Shown in pieces: positions 7,263-15,794 of a stretch of DNA of 24,846 nt (position 1 is its first letter; each line of letters begins with the position of its first letter). The notes beneath the pieces were generated by a model. The model saw nothing but the letters and a program-made list of their open reading frames with translations, was not told the DNA's origin and did not search any database. A program made the translations under genes and the position numbers. Location: assembly GCA_910578985.1 (NCBI GenBank), contig CAJTSF010000032.1:1-24846 (forward strand), given 5' to 3'. This stretch comes from an uncultured Odoribacter sp. GTDB taxonomy: Bacteria; Bacteroidota; Bacteroidia; Bacteroidales; Marinifilaceae.

Positions 7263-7874
7263 TTATTCGTTCATGCTGAATTTCACGCGGTTTACGATGG
7301 AGCGTCCCAGGGTCAGTTCATCGGTGTATTCCAGGTCGTTGCCGATGGAGATGCCTTTGGCGATGGTACTGATGATCAGTTCCTCTTTGTGTTTCAGTTT
7401 TTTGAAGATGTAGTAACCGGTGGTGTCGCCTTCGATGGTGGCGCTCAGGGCGAATATCACTTCGCGGATCTCCTCCTGTTCGATGCGTTCCACCAGCGAC
7501 TGGATGTGCAGGTCGGCGGGACCGATGCCGTCCATGGGGGAGATGATGCCTCCGAGGACGTGGTACAGCCCGTTGTATTGGGAGGTGGCTTCGATGGAGA
7601 GGATGTCCTTGATGTTTTCGACCACGCAGACGACGGAGGTGTCGCGTTTGCGGTCGGCGCATATCTCGCAGAGGTCGTCGTCGGCGATGTTGTGGCAGAT
7701 GCGGCATTCCCGGATGTTGCGTTTCAGGTCGGCGATGCTTTGCAGGAAAGCGTCCACGTCGGCGGCGTTCTTTTTCAAGAGGTGCAGCACGAATTTGAGC
7801 GCCGTTTTCCGTCCTATGCCGGGAAGCGAGGCGAATTGTTCCACGGCTTTGTCTAAGAGTTTGGAAGAGTTCAC
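7263..7874 (-). CDS. recR: Recombination mediator RecR
   Basis: 203 aa, full length. RecR acts with RecO (and RecF) to load RecA on single-stranded DNA at gaps. The N-terminal helix-hairpin-helix is visible (LPGIGRKTA, residues 17-25), then a four-cysteine zinc finger (C57, C60, C69, C72) and the Toprim domain (VVCVVENIKDILSIEAT onward). The C-terminal stretch reads TLGRSIVNRVKF. The start is a GTG at 7874, three bases after the recJ stop codon; no in-frame ATG lies nearby and the N-terminus has the normal family length. The tight spacing implies co-transcription and probably translational coupling with recJ, joining two RecFOR-pathway functions. Confidence 0.96.
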   Translation of the reverse strand: MNSSKLLDKAVEQFASLPGIGRKTALKFVLHLLKKNAADVDAFLQSIADLKRNIRECRICHNIADDDLCEICADRKRDTSVVCVVENIKDILSIEATSQYNGLYHVLGGIISPMDGIGPADLHIQSLVERIEQEEIREVIFALSATIEGDTTGYYIFKKLKHKEELIISTIAKGISIGNDLEYTDELTLGRSIVNRVKFSMNE

Positions 7875-7877
7875 GCG

Positions 7878-9605
7878 TTATTCTTTGAAGTGGATGTCCT
7901 TTACTATCATCTGGATGTCGTTCCGTCCCATGAATTCGTTTTCCTGCAAGGTGTAGCAGAGGTCGAAGCATTGCCCCGTGACCTTGTCGAAGAGGGCGCC
8001 CATGCCGAAGCCGATGCCGCTACGGTCTTTGCAGTCGCGGCTGCGATCGACGACTGTCAGTTTGAGGTGTTCGTTGTTGCGCCCCACCTGCCGGGTCTTG
8101 AGATAGTCCGCCACGTTCTCCGTCACGAACACCGGCATGGTGTTGTTCGGTCCGAAAGGGGCGAATTTTTGCAGCATGGCATACAGTTCGGGTGTAATGT
8201 CGCTCAGGGTGATGCGCGCGTCGATGTTGATTTGGGGGGTGAGCATCTCTTCCGTGATGGTTTCCCGGACAATCTGTTCGAATTTCCTTTTGAAAGGCTC
8301 GAGGTTGCCCGGTTTCAGGGTCAGCCCTGCGGCGTATTTGTGTCCGCCGTAGTTTTCCAGGAGGTCGCTGCACTGGGAGATGGCGTAGTAGAGGTCGAAG
8401 CCTTCCACGGAGCGTGCGGAGCCCGTCACCCAGCCGTTGGATTCGGTGAGGATGATGGTGGGGCGGTAGAAGGATTCCGTCAGGCGGGAAGCGACGATGC
8501 CAATGACCCCTTTGTGCCAGTCGGGATTGAACAGGACGGTGGTTTTTTTGGTGCGTTCCGTTTCCGATTCGCTGATGTGGCGGATGGCCTCTTCGGTGAT
8601 ATGGTGGTCTAATTTCTTGCGCTGGTCGTTGAAGGTGTTGATGTCCGAGGCGATTTCCCGGGCAAGCGCCGGTTCGTCCGCGGTCAGCAGTTCCACCGCC
8701 TTGCGTCCGGATTCCACCCGTCCTGCGGCGTTGATGCGGGGACCGATGCGGAATACGATGTCGTTGATGGTAATCTCTTTTTTCTCTTTGTCAATGCCTG
8801 AGCTTTTGATGATGGTTGCCAGTCCCAGGCTGGGCTGCTCGTTGAGCTGTTGCAGTCCGTAGTAGGCGAGGATGCGGTTTTCGTCGGTGATGGGCACGAT
8901 GTCGCTGGCGATGCTGACACACAGGAGGTCAAGGAGCTTGTAGAGCTCCGCCATGGGATAGTTGTGTTTCAGGGAGTGGGCTTGCACCAGTTTGAAGCTG
9001 ACGCCGCATCCGCTGAGCCATTGGTAGGGGTAGTCGCAGTCCTGCCTTTGCGGGTCGAGCACGGCGATGGCGTCGGGGAGGGTGTCGCCCGGGGTGTGGT
9101 GGTCGCAGATGATGATGTCCACCTTTTTCTCGTTGGCAATCCGCACCTTCTCCACGGCTTTGATGCCGCAGTCGGTGATGAGCATGAGTGAGAAGCCGTT
9201 TTCGGCGGCGTAGTCGATGCCTTTGAGGGAGACGCCGTAGCCTTCCGTGTAGCGGTCGGGGATATAATAGGCGAGGTTCTCTTTTTTGCAGTAGTTCCTC
9301 AGGTATTTGTAGAGCAATGCCACGGCGGTGGTGCCGTCCACGTCGTAGTCCCCGTAAATGAGTATTTTCTCATCGGAGGCGATGGCACGGTCGAGCCGCT
9401 CCACGGCTTTGTCCATGTCTTTCATTTTCCACGGGTCGTGAAGCTGGTTCAGGGAAGGTTTGAAAAATGCCTGTGCCTGTTCCGCAGTTTCGATGCCTCG
9501 TTGCAGCAACAGGTTAGCTATTACGGGGTGACAGTTCAGTTTTTTTGCAAGTTCTTCTATCTTAGTTTCCTCCGGCGGAGTATTCAGTACCCATCTTTTT
9601 TCCAT
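7878..9605 (-). CDS. recJ: Single-stranded-DNA-specific exonuclease RecJ
   Basis: 575 aa, normal for RecJ. 5'-3' exonuclease of recombinational and mismatch repair. DHH phosphoesterase motifs are all present: DYDVDGTTA (metal-binding D86, D88, D90), DCGIKA, DHHTPGD, and the DHHITEEA of the DHHA1-linked region. GGHKYAAGLTL marks the DHHA1 substrate-binding domain, and the C-terminal OB-like domain includes FVTENVADYLKTRQVG. The ATG at 9605 gives the standard N-terminus. Upstream on the minus strand a TACTTTG (9634-9628) resembles a -7 box with one base missing between TA and TTTG. recR follows after three bases. Confidence 0.97.
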   Translation of the reverse strand: MEKRWVLNTPPEETKIEELAKKLNCHPVIANLLLQRGIETAEQAQAFFKPSLNQLHDPWKMKDMDKAVERLDRAIASDEKILIYGDYDVDGTTAVALLYKYLRNYCKKENLAYYIPDRYTEGYGVSLKGIDYAAENGFSLMLITDCGIKAVEKVRIANEKKVDIIICDHHTPGDTLPDAIAVLDPQRQDCDYPYQWLSGCGVSFKLVQAHSLKHNYPMAELYKLLDLLCVSIASDIVPITDENRILAYYGLQQLNEQPSLGLATIIKSSGIDKEKKEITINDIVFRIGPRINAAGRVESGRKAVELLTADEPALAREIASDINTFNDQRKKLDHHITEEAIRHISESETERTKKTTVLFNPDWHKGVIGIVASRLTESFYRPTIILTESNGWVTGSARSVEGFDLYYAISQCSDLLENYGGHKYAAGLTLKPGNLEPFKRKFEQIVRETITEEMLTPQINIDARITLSDITPELYAMLQKFAPFGPNNTMPVFVTENVADYLKTRQVGRNNEHLKLTVVDRSRDCKDRSGIGFGMGALFDKVTGQCFDLCYTLQENEFMGRNDIQMIVKDIHFKE

Positions 9606-9735
9606 TATACTTTTTCCATTTCTGCTACAAAGTAGCGTAAATTCCTTGTTATTTCAAAGCGTAATTTGGAATTATTTCCTATAAAAAGCCAAAAAGTTAA
9701 TTGTTAGTTACTTCGGATATTTGAAATTTACTTCC

Positions 9736-9743
9736 TACATTTG
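9736..9743 (+). promoter_or_regulatory. -7 box upstream of lysS
   Basis: TACATTTG fits TAnnTTTG exactly, leaving a leader of about 50 nt before the lysS ATG. The only TTTG close upstream (9720-9723) is 12 bp away, too near for a normal -33 element, so only the -7 part is supported. Confidence 0.5.
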
Positions 9744-9799
9744 TCCTCTTGAAACGGGAGATTTTCCTTGGATATCGGAATATATAAAATAAAGATAAA

Positions 9800-11521
9800 A
9801 TGAGCTTTTCTGAATTAAGTGAACAAGAGGTGATTCGTAGGAATTCGTTGAAAGAATTGGAACGCCTCGGTATTGAAGCCTATCCGGCGGCGGAGTTTAA
9901 AGTGAATGCCCATGCGGCGGAAATCAAGGAACGGTTCGATGATGCTGCCACCCCTCGCGAGGTGACGGTCGCCGGGCGTATGATGACGCGCCGGATTATG
10001 GGGAAAGCCTCATTTTTTGAATTGCAGGATGACAGCGGCAGGATTCAGGTGTATGTCAGCCGGGACGATATCTCGGACGACGAGGCATCCACGGCGTATA
10101 ACACGGTGTTCAAGAAGTTGATGGACATCGGGGATATCGTGGGCGTGAAAGGGTTTGTCTTCCGTACGCAGACCGGAGAGATTTCCGTGCATGCCAAGGA
10201 GTTGGTGATGCTGTCGAAGTCGTTGCGGCCGCTGCCGGTGGTGAAGGAGAAAGACGGCAAGGTGTTCGATGCCTTTACCGACCCGGAACAGCGCTACCGC
10301 CAGCGTTACCTCGATTTGATTGTCAATCCGCAGGTGAAGGAGGTTTTTGTGAAGCGTACGAAAATGATGAATGCCATCCGCCAGTTCTTTAATTCGAAAG
10401 GCTACCTGGAGGTGGAGACGCCGGTTCTCCAGGCGATACCGGGAGGGGCGTCCGCCCGTCCGTTCATCACGCACCACAATGCGTTGGATATCCCCTTGTA
10501 TTTGCGTATCGCGAATGAGTTGTATCTGAAGCGCCTGATTGTGGGAGGCTTTGAGGGAGTGTATGAGTTCTCGCGCAATTTCCGCAACGAGGGCATGGAC
10601 CGTACGCACAATCCGGAGTTTACGTGTATGGAGATTTATGTGGCGTACAAGGATTATCTGTGGATGATGAATTTCACCGAAGAGATGGTTGAAACGGCGG
10701 CGCTGGCGATTAACGGCACGACCAAGGCGATGGTCGGGGAGAACGAGGTGGATTTCAAACGCCCGTTCCGTCGGGTGCGCATGGCGGATGCCATCAAGGA
10801 GCATACGGGATACGACATTGAGAAGATGTCCGAAGGGGAGTTGTATGAGGCTTGCCTCAAGATGAATATTCCCGTGGACAAGACGATGGGCAAAGGGAAG
10901 TTGATTGATGAAATCTTCGGGGAGAAATGCGAGGAGCATTATATCCAGCCGACGTTCATCTACGACTATCCGAAAGAGATGTCCCCCCTGACGAAGAAGC
11001 ACCGGGAGAATCCGGAGCTGACCGAGCGTTTCGAGTTGTTTGTGAACGGGAAAGAGGTGGCGAATGCCTATTCGGAGCTGAATGACCCGATCGACCAGCT
11101 GGAGCGTTTCCAGGAGCAGTTGAAGTTGCAGGAGCGGGGTGACGATGAGGCGATGTATATCGACTATGATTTCGTGCGGGCGTTGGAATACGGTATGCCG
11201 CCGACCTCCGGCATGGGTATCGGCATCGACCGCTTGTGCATGTTCCTCACGAACAGTGCCTCCATCCAGGATGTGCTGCTGTTCCCGCAGATGAAGCCGG
11301 AGAAGAAAGCCGTGGTGGACGGGGATGACAAATATGAGGCGTTGGGGATTCCCAAGGAGTGGATTGCCGTCGTGAAGAAAGCGGGCTACCAGACGGTGGA
11401 CGCCTTGAAGGCGGTGGAGAATGCGAACAAGCTGCACCAGGAGTTGTGCGGCATCAACAAGAAAGAGAAATTGGGATTGTCCGGGCTGACGCCTGACGAT
11501 GTGAAAGCCTGGTTGGCGTAA
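9800..11521 (+). CDS. lysS: Lysyl-tRNA synthetase, class II, with C-terminal extension
   Basis: 573 aa against about 505 in E. coli; the extra residues are at the C-terminus. It charges tRNA-Lys. The N-terminal OB-fold anticodon-binding domain (about 55-150) includes VAGRMMTRRIMGKASFFEL. The class II core shows motif 2 (FRNEGMDRTHNPEF) and motif 3 (GMGIGIDRLCMF). After motif 3 an extension of about 65 residues (KYEALGIPKEWIAVVKKAG ... LSGLTPDDVKAWLA) looks like a small helical, helix-hairpin-helix-like module commonly found on Bacteroidota LysS. The start at 9800 follows AAAATAAAGATAAA and matches the family's LSEQEVIRRNSL opening. gpsA follows after 14 nt, a conserved pairing in Bacteroidales. 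Confidence 0.97.
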   Translation: MSFSELSEQEVIRRNSLKELERLGIEAYPAAEFKVNAHAAEIKERFDDAATPREVTVAGRMMTRRIMGKASFFELQDDSGRIQVYVSRDDISDDEASTAYNTVFKKLMDIGDIVGVKGFVFRTQTGEISVHAKELVMLSKSLRPLPVVKEKDGKVFDAFTDPEQRYRQRYLDLIVNPQVKEVFVKRTKMMNAIRQFFNSKGYLEVETPVLQAIPGGASARPFITHHNALDIPLYLRIANELYLKRLIVGGFEGVYEFSRNFRNEGMDRTHNPEFTCMEIYVAYKDYLWMMNFTEEMVETAALAINGTTKAMVGENEVDFKRPFRRVRMADAIKEHTGYDIEKMSEGELYEACLKMNIPVDKTMGKGKLIDEIFGEKCEEHYIQPTFIYDYPKEMSPLTKKHRENPELTERFELFVNGKEVANAYSELNDPIDQLERFQEQLKLQERGDDEAMYIDYDFVRALEYGMPPTSGMGIGIDRLCMFLTNSASIQDVLLFPQMKPEKKAVVDGDDKYEALGIPKEWIAVVKKAGYQTVDALKAVENANKLHQELCGINKKEKLGLSGLTPDDVKAWLA

Positions 11522-11535
11522 AACAGAAGCAAGTG

Positions 11536-12537
11536 ATGAATATCCCCGAGAATCCCAGAATAGCCGTCGTGGGAGGCGGAAGTTGGGCAACCGCCATTGC
11601 CAAGATATTGACGGAGAACAATGACCACATCAATTGGTTCATGCGGAATATTGAGTCGATTAATGCCTTCAAGGAGTTGAAGCATAATCCCCGGTACCTG
11701 TGTGCCGTGGATTTCGACCTTTCCAAGATAACCTTTACGGACAATCTGGATTACCTGATTGCCCATTCGGACATCATTATTTTCGCCATCCCGAGCGCTT
11801 TCTTGAAGAATGTGGTGGCGAAGGCGTCGCGCTCCCTGAAGGACAAGATTGTCGTGTCCGCCATCAAAGGGCTGATTCCCGATGACAACCTGATTATCGG
11901 GGAGTTTTTCCATCAGCAGTACGAGGTGCCTTTGGAGCGGATTGTGGTGATTTCCGGTCCCTGCCACGCGGAGGAGATAGCTTTGGAGCGCTTGTCCTAT
12001 CTGACATTTTCCAGCAACGACACTCATGTGGCGCGGGCGGTGGCGCAGTTGTTCGCCTGCCATTACGTGACGACCTGCATCTCGGACGATATTTACGGAA
12101 CGGAGTATGCCGCCGTGATGAAGAATATTTTTGCCGTGGCGGCGGGCATCTGCCACGGGTTGCGGTACGGCGACAATTTCCAGGCGGTGCTGGTGTCCAA
12201 TGCCATTCAGGAAATCGAGCGTTTTGTGGCTGCCGTCCACCCCATCGAGCGGGACATCAAGAATTCCGCTTACCTGGGGGACTTGCTGGTGACCGCCTAT
12301 TCGCAGTTCAGCCGCAACCGCACGTTCGGCACAATGATTGGCAAGGGGTATTCCGTGAAATCGGCGCAGATGGAGATGCTGATGATTGCGGAAGGGTATT
12401 TTGCTGTGAAAGGCATCAAGGAAATCAATGACCAATATAAAGTGCATCTGCCGATTACGACGGCGGTGTACAATATCCTTTACGAGCGTATCAGTCCGGC
12501 ATTGGAAATCCGTTTGCTGACCGAAGAATTAAGATAA
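11536..12537 (+). CDS. gpsA: Glycerol-3-phosphate dehydrogenase [NAD(P)+]
   Basis: 333 aa from the ATG at 11536; a GTG directly before it is also in frame, but ATG is preferred. It reduces dihydroxyacetone phosphate to sn-glycerol-3-phosphate for phospholipid synthesis. Rossmann motif VVGGGSWATAIA at residues 10-21. Family signatures are SGPCHAEEIAL, the region holding the catalytic lysine (YAAVMKNIFAVAAGICHGL), and RTFGTMIGKGYSVKSAQMEM. The Bacteroidota-type sequence departs from E. coli at several of these (SGPC instead of SGPS). Likely transcribed with lysS and the following GNAT-like gene, 11 nt downstream. Confidence 0.95.
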   Translation: MNIPENPRIAVVGGGSWATAIAKILTENNDHINWFMRNIESINAFKELKHNPRYLCAVDFDLSKITFTDNLDYLIAHSDIIIFAIPSAFLKNVVAKASRSLKDKIVVSAIKGLIPDDNLIIGEFFHQQYEVPLERIVVISGPCHAEEIALERLSYLTFSSNDTHVARAVAQLFACHYVTTCISDDIYGTEYAAVMKNIFAVAAGICHGLRYGDNFQAVLVSNAIQEIERFVAAVHPIERDIKNSAYLGDLLVTAYSQFSRNRTFGTMIGKGYSVKSAQMEMLMIAEGYFAVKGIKEINDQYKVHLPITTAVYNILYERISPALEIRLLTEELR

Positions 12538-12548
12538 TCATTTAGGCG

Positions 12549-13727
12549 ATGTTTTCTCTCATAGAAGTTACCGATAGAAAGACGGAACGGGAATTCCTGG
12601 AATTGCCCGCCCGCTTGTACCAAGGCAAGTTGAATTGGGTGCGCCCGCTGGACAACGACATCCGGAATGTGTTCGACCCGAAGAAGAACCCTTGTTTCCG
12701 GCATGGCGAATGTGTGCGTTGGCTGCTGGCGGATGAGGCGGGGACATGCGTCGGACGGGTGGCTGCCTTTGTCAATCGCAAAACGTGCGGCTTGGATCAT
12801 TACCGGGTGGGGCAGATGGGCTTCTTCGAGTGCATCGATAATGAGGAGGCGGCTTTCATGCTGTTTGACCGTTGCCGGGAGTGGCTGGAAAGCCGGGGCA
12901 TGGAGGCGATGGAGGGACCGGTGAATTTCGGGGAACGCATCGAGTGGTGGGGGCTGCTGGTGGAGGGCTTCGACCGTCCGCCGGTGTATGCCATGCCCTA
13001 TACGCAGCCTTATTACGTGCCGTTTTTTGAAAAGTACGGTTTCCGCGACTATTTCAAGCAGTTCACCTACCGCACCCGCTTGGTGATGGAGAGCCTTTCC
13101 AAAGTGGTGGTGTGGAAAGCGGACCGTATCCTGAAGAATCCCGACTATTCCGTGCATACTTACGGCGACATCGGTAGGGAACGCGCCATTGAAGCGTTGC
13201 TTGAGGTGTACAACCAGGCGTGGAATCTTGAAGTGCACGGCGTGGACGGCATCACCCGCGAGCAGGTGGAGAACATTTACAAAAGCCTCCGTCCCATCAT
13301 CGACAAGAACCTGATATATTTTGCATTTTATCAGAAGCGTCCCATCGGTTTCTTCCTGATGTTCCCCGAAATCAATCAGGCGGTCCGCCATCTCAACGGC
13401 AAGATGAACCTGTGCGGGATGCTCAAATTCATGTACTACCGCCATGTGAAGAAGATGGACGTCGCCTTGGGACAGTTGTTCGGCGTGGTGCCGGAGTTCC
13501 AGGGCAAGGGGGTGGAGGCTGCCCTGATCAAGCGTTTCACGGAGTGCATCGTGGAGAAAGACAGTCATTATAAATACCTGGAACTGAATTGGGTCGGTGA
13601 ATTCAACCCGCCGATGATGCACCTGATGGACTACATCGGAGCCAAAGTGGCGCGTACGCATGTGACTTACCGGAAACTCTTCCGCGATGATATCCCTTTT
13701 GTCCGTTCGGTGGATAAGATGAAGTGA
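12549..13727 (+). CDS. GNAT-superfamily-like protein (YghO-like), function unknown
   Basis: 392 aa. The protein resembles the E. coli YghO-like group of large GNAT-fold proteins. The N-terminal part (FLELPARLYQGKLNWVRPL ... RVAAFVNRKTCG ... GQMGFFECIDNEEAA) has the beta-strand pattern of an acyltransferase. The C-terminal part contains the GNAT-like acetyl-CoA loop LFGVVPEFQGKGVEAALIKRF at about 316-336. No substrate can be named. Pigment, lipid or tRNA roles cannot be excluded. It is the third gene in a row after lysS and gpsA, 11 nt past gpsA, and ends 19 nt before the convergent mntP-like gene, with no evident terminator in the gap. Confidence 0.75.
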   Translation: MFSLIEVTDRKTEREFLELPARLYQGKLNWVRPLDNDIRNVFDPKKNPCFRHGECVRWLLADEAGTCVGRVAAFVNRKTCGLDHYRVGQMGFFECIDNEEAAFMLFDRCREWLESRGMEAMEGPVNFGERIEWWGLLVEGFDRPPVYAMPYTQPYYVPFFEKYGFRDYFKQFTYRTRLVMESLSKVVVWKADRILKNPDYSVHTYGDIGRERAIEALLEVYNQAWNLEVHGVDGITREQVENIYKSLRPIIDKNLIYFAFYQKRPIGFFLMFPEINQAVRHLNGKMNLCGMLKFMYYRHVKKMDVALGQLFGVVPEFQGKGVEAALIKRFTECIVEKDSHYKYLELNWVGEFNPPMMHLMDYIGAKVARTHVTYRKLFRDDIPFVRSVDKMK

Positions 13728-13746
13728 GGAACTGAAACTTCCTTCC

Positions 13747-14301
13747 CTACATCCACATATGTTCCACCAAAATCTTGATGCCGATGGCGATGAGGATGAC
13801 TCCTCCTGCCAGTTCGGCATTTAATTTTTGAATCTTTCCGAAGTGGAAGCCGCCGCCGACTCCCGCGAAGGAGAGGACAAACGTCGTGGAGGCGATGAGG
13901 CAGGCGGAGAGGAGGATGTCCGTTTGCAGGAAAGCCATACTGATGCCCACTGCCAGCGCGTCAATGCTGGTGGCGATGCCCAAGGTGAGGAGTGTTTTGT
14001 TGGAAAAGGAGAGTACGGGAGCCTCCTCTTCCTTGAAAGACTCGTAAACCATCTTCCCGCCTAAATATCCCAAGAGAACGAATGCAATCCAATGGTCAAA
14101 ATGGGTGATGTACGCGCTGAAACGGTAGCCCAGCAGCCATCCGAGCCACGTCATCCCTCCCTGGAACACGCCCATGAACGTTGCCATTTTCCACGCTTTA
14201 TGCCAGCTGAAACGCTTCAGGCACATGCCCCCGCTGATGCTGACGGCAAGACTGTCCATGGATAACCCGATGGCGATGAGGAAAATGGTAAACAGGCTCA
14301 T
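13747..14301 (-). CDS. mntP: MntP-family putative manganese efflux pump
   Basis: 184 aa from the ATG at 14301, close to E. coli MntP (188 aa). Longer in-frame readings to 14364 would cover the predicted promoter and are rejected. Six membrane helices in two related halves, each beginning with an acidic motif: LSMDSLAVSISGG near the N-terminus and TSIDALAVGISMAF in the second half. These aspartates are the family's metal-coordinating positions. MntP exports Mn2+ and protects against manganese excess. No manganese riboswitch (yybP-ykoY type) was seen in the 60-nt upstream region. It is divergent from the GSCFA gene and convergent with the GNAT-like gene. Confidence 0.88.
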   Translation of the reverse strand: MSLFTIFLIAIGLSMDSLAVSISGGMCLKRFSWHKAWKMATFMGVFQGGMTWLGWLLGYRFSAYITHFDHWIAFVLLGYLGGKMVYESFKEEEAPVLSFSNKTLLTLGIATSIDALAVGISMAFLQTDILLSACLIASTTFVLSFAGVGGGFHFGKIQKLNAELAGGVILIAIGIKILVEHMWM

Positions 14302-14320
14302 GCGATTCAAATGAAAGACG

Positions 14321-14328
14321 CAAATATA
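14321..14328 (-). promoter_or_regulatory. -7 box of the mntP-like gene
   Basis: Minus-strand TATATTTG is an exact TAnnTTTG match, giving a start near 14314 and a leader of roughly 13 nt before the ATG at 14301. Confidence 0.6.
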
Positions 14329-14350
14329 GTGGAAATTATCCGATTCCTTG

Positions 14351-14358
14351 TAACTTTG
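14351..14358 (+). promoter_or_regulatory. -7 box directly before the GSCFA gene
   Basis: TAACTTTG is an exact TAnnTTTG match ending 4 nt before the ATG at 14363. Transcription would start at or just after the start codon, suggesting a leaderless message. It is divergent from, and only 22 bp away from, the mntP -7 box. Confidence 0.5.
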
Positions 14359-14362
14359 CTTC

Positions 14363-15325
14363 ATGGAATTGCAGACATTCGTACCGATCGACCGCCCGGA
14401 TTTTCAAATCGACTACGGGACCCGGATGATGTTCCTCGGCTCGTGTTTCGTGGAAAACATCGGGGAACGGCTGGACTATTTCAGATTCTCCGTGGATGTG
14501 AATCCTTGCGGGATTGTCTATAACCCCCTCTCCGTAGCGGATACGCTGGAGATGCTGCTGGAGGGACAGCCGTTGGGCGTTCCGGATTTGTGGCGGCACA
14601 ATGGCTTATGGGGCAGCTTCCGGCACCACGGGCGTTTCTCCGCCCCGGATGCCGGCGAGTGCCTGCGGAAAATCAACACCCGCTTGGAAGAGTCCGCCTC
14701 GCATCTCCGGCAGGCGGACCTGCTGGTCATCACCTGGGGAACCGCCTGGGTGTACACCCGCCGTGCCGGCGGGCAGGTGGTTTCCAACTGCCACAAGTTT
14801 CCCGCCTCCGATTTCCTGCGCCGCCGCCTGACGGTGGAGGAGATTGTGGAGACCTACGCCTCTCTGCTGGAGCGGGTGCGTGAGCGATGCCCGCACATCA
14901 GGGTATTGCTCACCGTCAGCCCCATCCGCCATTGGAAAGACGGGGCGCACGGCAACCAGTTGAGCAAGGCGGTCCTGCTGCTGGCGGCGGAGCGTCTGAC
15001 GGAGCGCTTTGCCTTCGTCTCCTACTTCCCCTCCTATGAAATCGTGATGGATGAGTTGCGCGACTACCGTTTCTATGCGGACGACCTCCTGCATATCTCT
15101 TCCCAAGGCATCCTCTACATCTGGGAGCGTTTCCGTGACCATTACATCACGGAAGAGGCGCGCGCCCTCATGAAACAGGTGGACAAGTGGAAAAAAATCC
15201 TCCTCCACCGTCCTTCCGAACCGGACAGCGAAGCTACTCTTCGTCTGAGGGCTCAGGCGTCGGAGGAACTTCTTCGGCTGGTTCGATATCCTGCATGGGT
15301 TTCCGTTTCAGGTCTTCCAGAGTGA
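14363..15325 (+). CDS. GSCFA-family protein (SGNH/GDSL-like hydrolase fold)
   Basis: 320 aa. The name-giving motif appears as GSCFVENIGERL at about residues 31-42, near the N-terminus, after the usual opening MELQTFVPIDRPDFQIDYG. Further family features are WGSFRHHGRFS, ITWGTAWVY, LTVSPIRHWKDG and the distal DDLLHISSQGILYIWERF. The GSCFA family is related to SGNH hydrolases (Ser in GSCF, His near the end); actual substrates are unknown. No signal peptide. The last ~31 codons run through the 3' end of the convergent SPOR-like gene; the family normally ends soon after the HRPSEPDSEA segment, so part of the overlap is genuine coding sequence. Confidence 0.9.
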   Translation: MELQTFVPIDRPDFQIDYGTRMMFLGSCFVENIGERLDYFRFSVDVNPCGIVYNPLSVADTLEMLLEGQPLGVPDLWRHNGLWGSFRHHGRFSAPDAGECLRKINTRLEESASHLRQADLLVITWGTAWVYTRRAGGQVVSNCHKFPASDFLRRRLTVEEIVETYASLLERVRERCPHIRVLLTVSPIRHWKDGAHGNQLSKAVLLLAAERLTERFAFVSYFPSYEIVMDELRDYRFYADDLLHISSQGILYIWERFRDHYITEEARALMKQVDKWKKILLHRPSEPDSEATLRLRAQASEELLRLVRYPAWVSVSGLPE

Positions 15326-15785
15326 TGACCGTCTTCACGGGATAGCTGGCGGGGTACATCCTCCGGATGCGGTAAAGGGCGGGAATGCTCTCCAGGCGGG
15401 TATGGAAATTGCCGACCCGGATTTTGAAGTCGGGATCGAAATACTTCAGGTAGGCGGGAATAGTCTGGAACGCCACCTCGAAAGTATCCCGGATTTGCTT
15501 CAATTTATTGATGTCACAGCCGTAAGAATTGACGGAATGAATCTGGATGCGGTATCCCGCGAAAGACTTTTTCTTTTTGTTCTCATGCACGTGCCGCCTC
15601 AGCAGGCTGCGCAATTGGGGCGTGTCGTACAGGCGGACCTCCCCGCCGTTGATGCCGTAAGTCTCCAGTTCCTCCACGAAGTCCGATTCGGGAACCACCG
15701 TCACGCTGTCCGCAGACAGCGTGTCCGGTGATTGTGCCGATAAGCCCAGAGGGCACAACAACAATAAAACGATGTATTTGATCAT
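15234..15785 (-). CDS. Exported SPOR-like domain protein
   Basis: 183 aa. A signal peptide (MIKYIVLLLLCPLGLSA, cleavage likely before Q18) directs it to the periplasm or outer surface; there is no lipobox cysteine at the cleavage site. Residues about 77-160 (YRIQIHSVNSYGCDINKL ... YLKYFDPDFKIRVGNFHTR ... YRIRRMYPASYPVKTVI) have the two-repeat pattern of a SPOR/sporulation-related domain, which in other proteins binds denuded peptidoglycan glycans at the septum. The C-terminal tail is acidic and proline-rich (EPAEEVPPTPEPSDEE). Starts 9 nt after the tpiA stop, as last gene of the DUF1599-DoxX-tpiA operon. Its 3' end overlaps the GSCFA gene by 92 bp. Confidence 0.8.
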   Translation of the reverse strand: MIKYIVLLLLCPLGLSAQSPDTLSADSVTVVPESDFVEELETYGINGGEVRLYDTPQLRSLLRRHVHENKKKKSFAGYRIQIHSVNSYGCDINKLKQIRDTFEVAFQTIPAYLKYFDPDFKIRVGNFHTRLESIPALYRIRRMYPASYPVKTVITLEDLKRKPMQDIEPAEEVPPTPEPSDEE

Positions 15786-15794
15786 ACGTCTCGA

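Noticed and set aside
10010..11590. 526-codon open frame antisense to lysS
   Set aside because: Composition (H, R, L, Q rich) is typical of an antisense shadow; lysS on the other strand has all synthetase motifs.
12480..13820. 446-codon open frame antisense to the GNAT-like gene
   Set aside because: Low-complexity shadow with no domain; it also overlaps gpsA and the mntP-like gene.
14302..14364. 21-residue N-terminal extension of the mntP-like protein
   Set aside because: It would cover the -7 box and is absent from the usual family N-terminus, which starts with a membrane helix after MSLFTIF.
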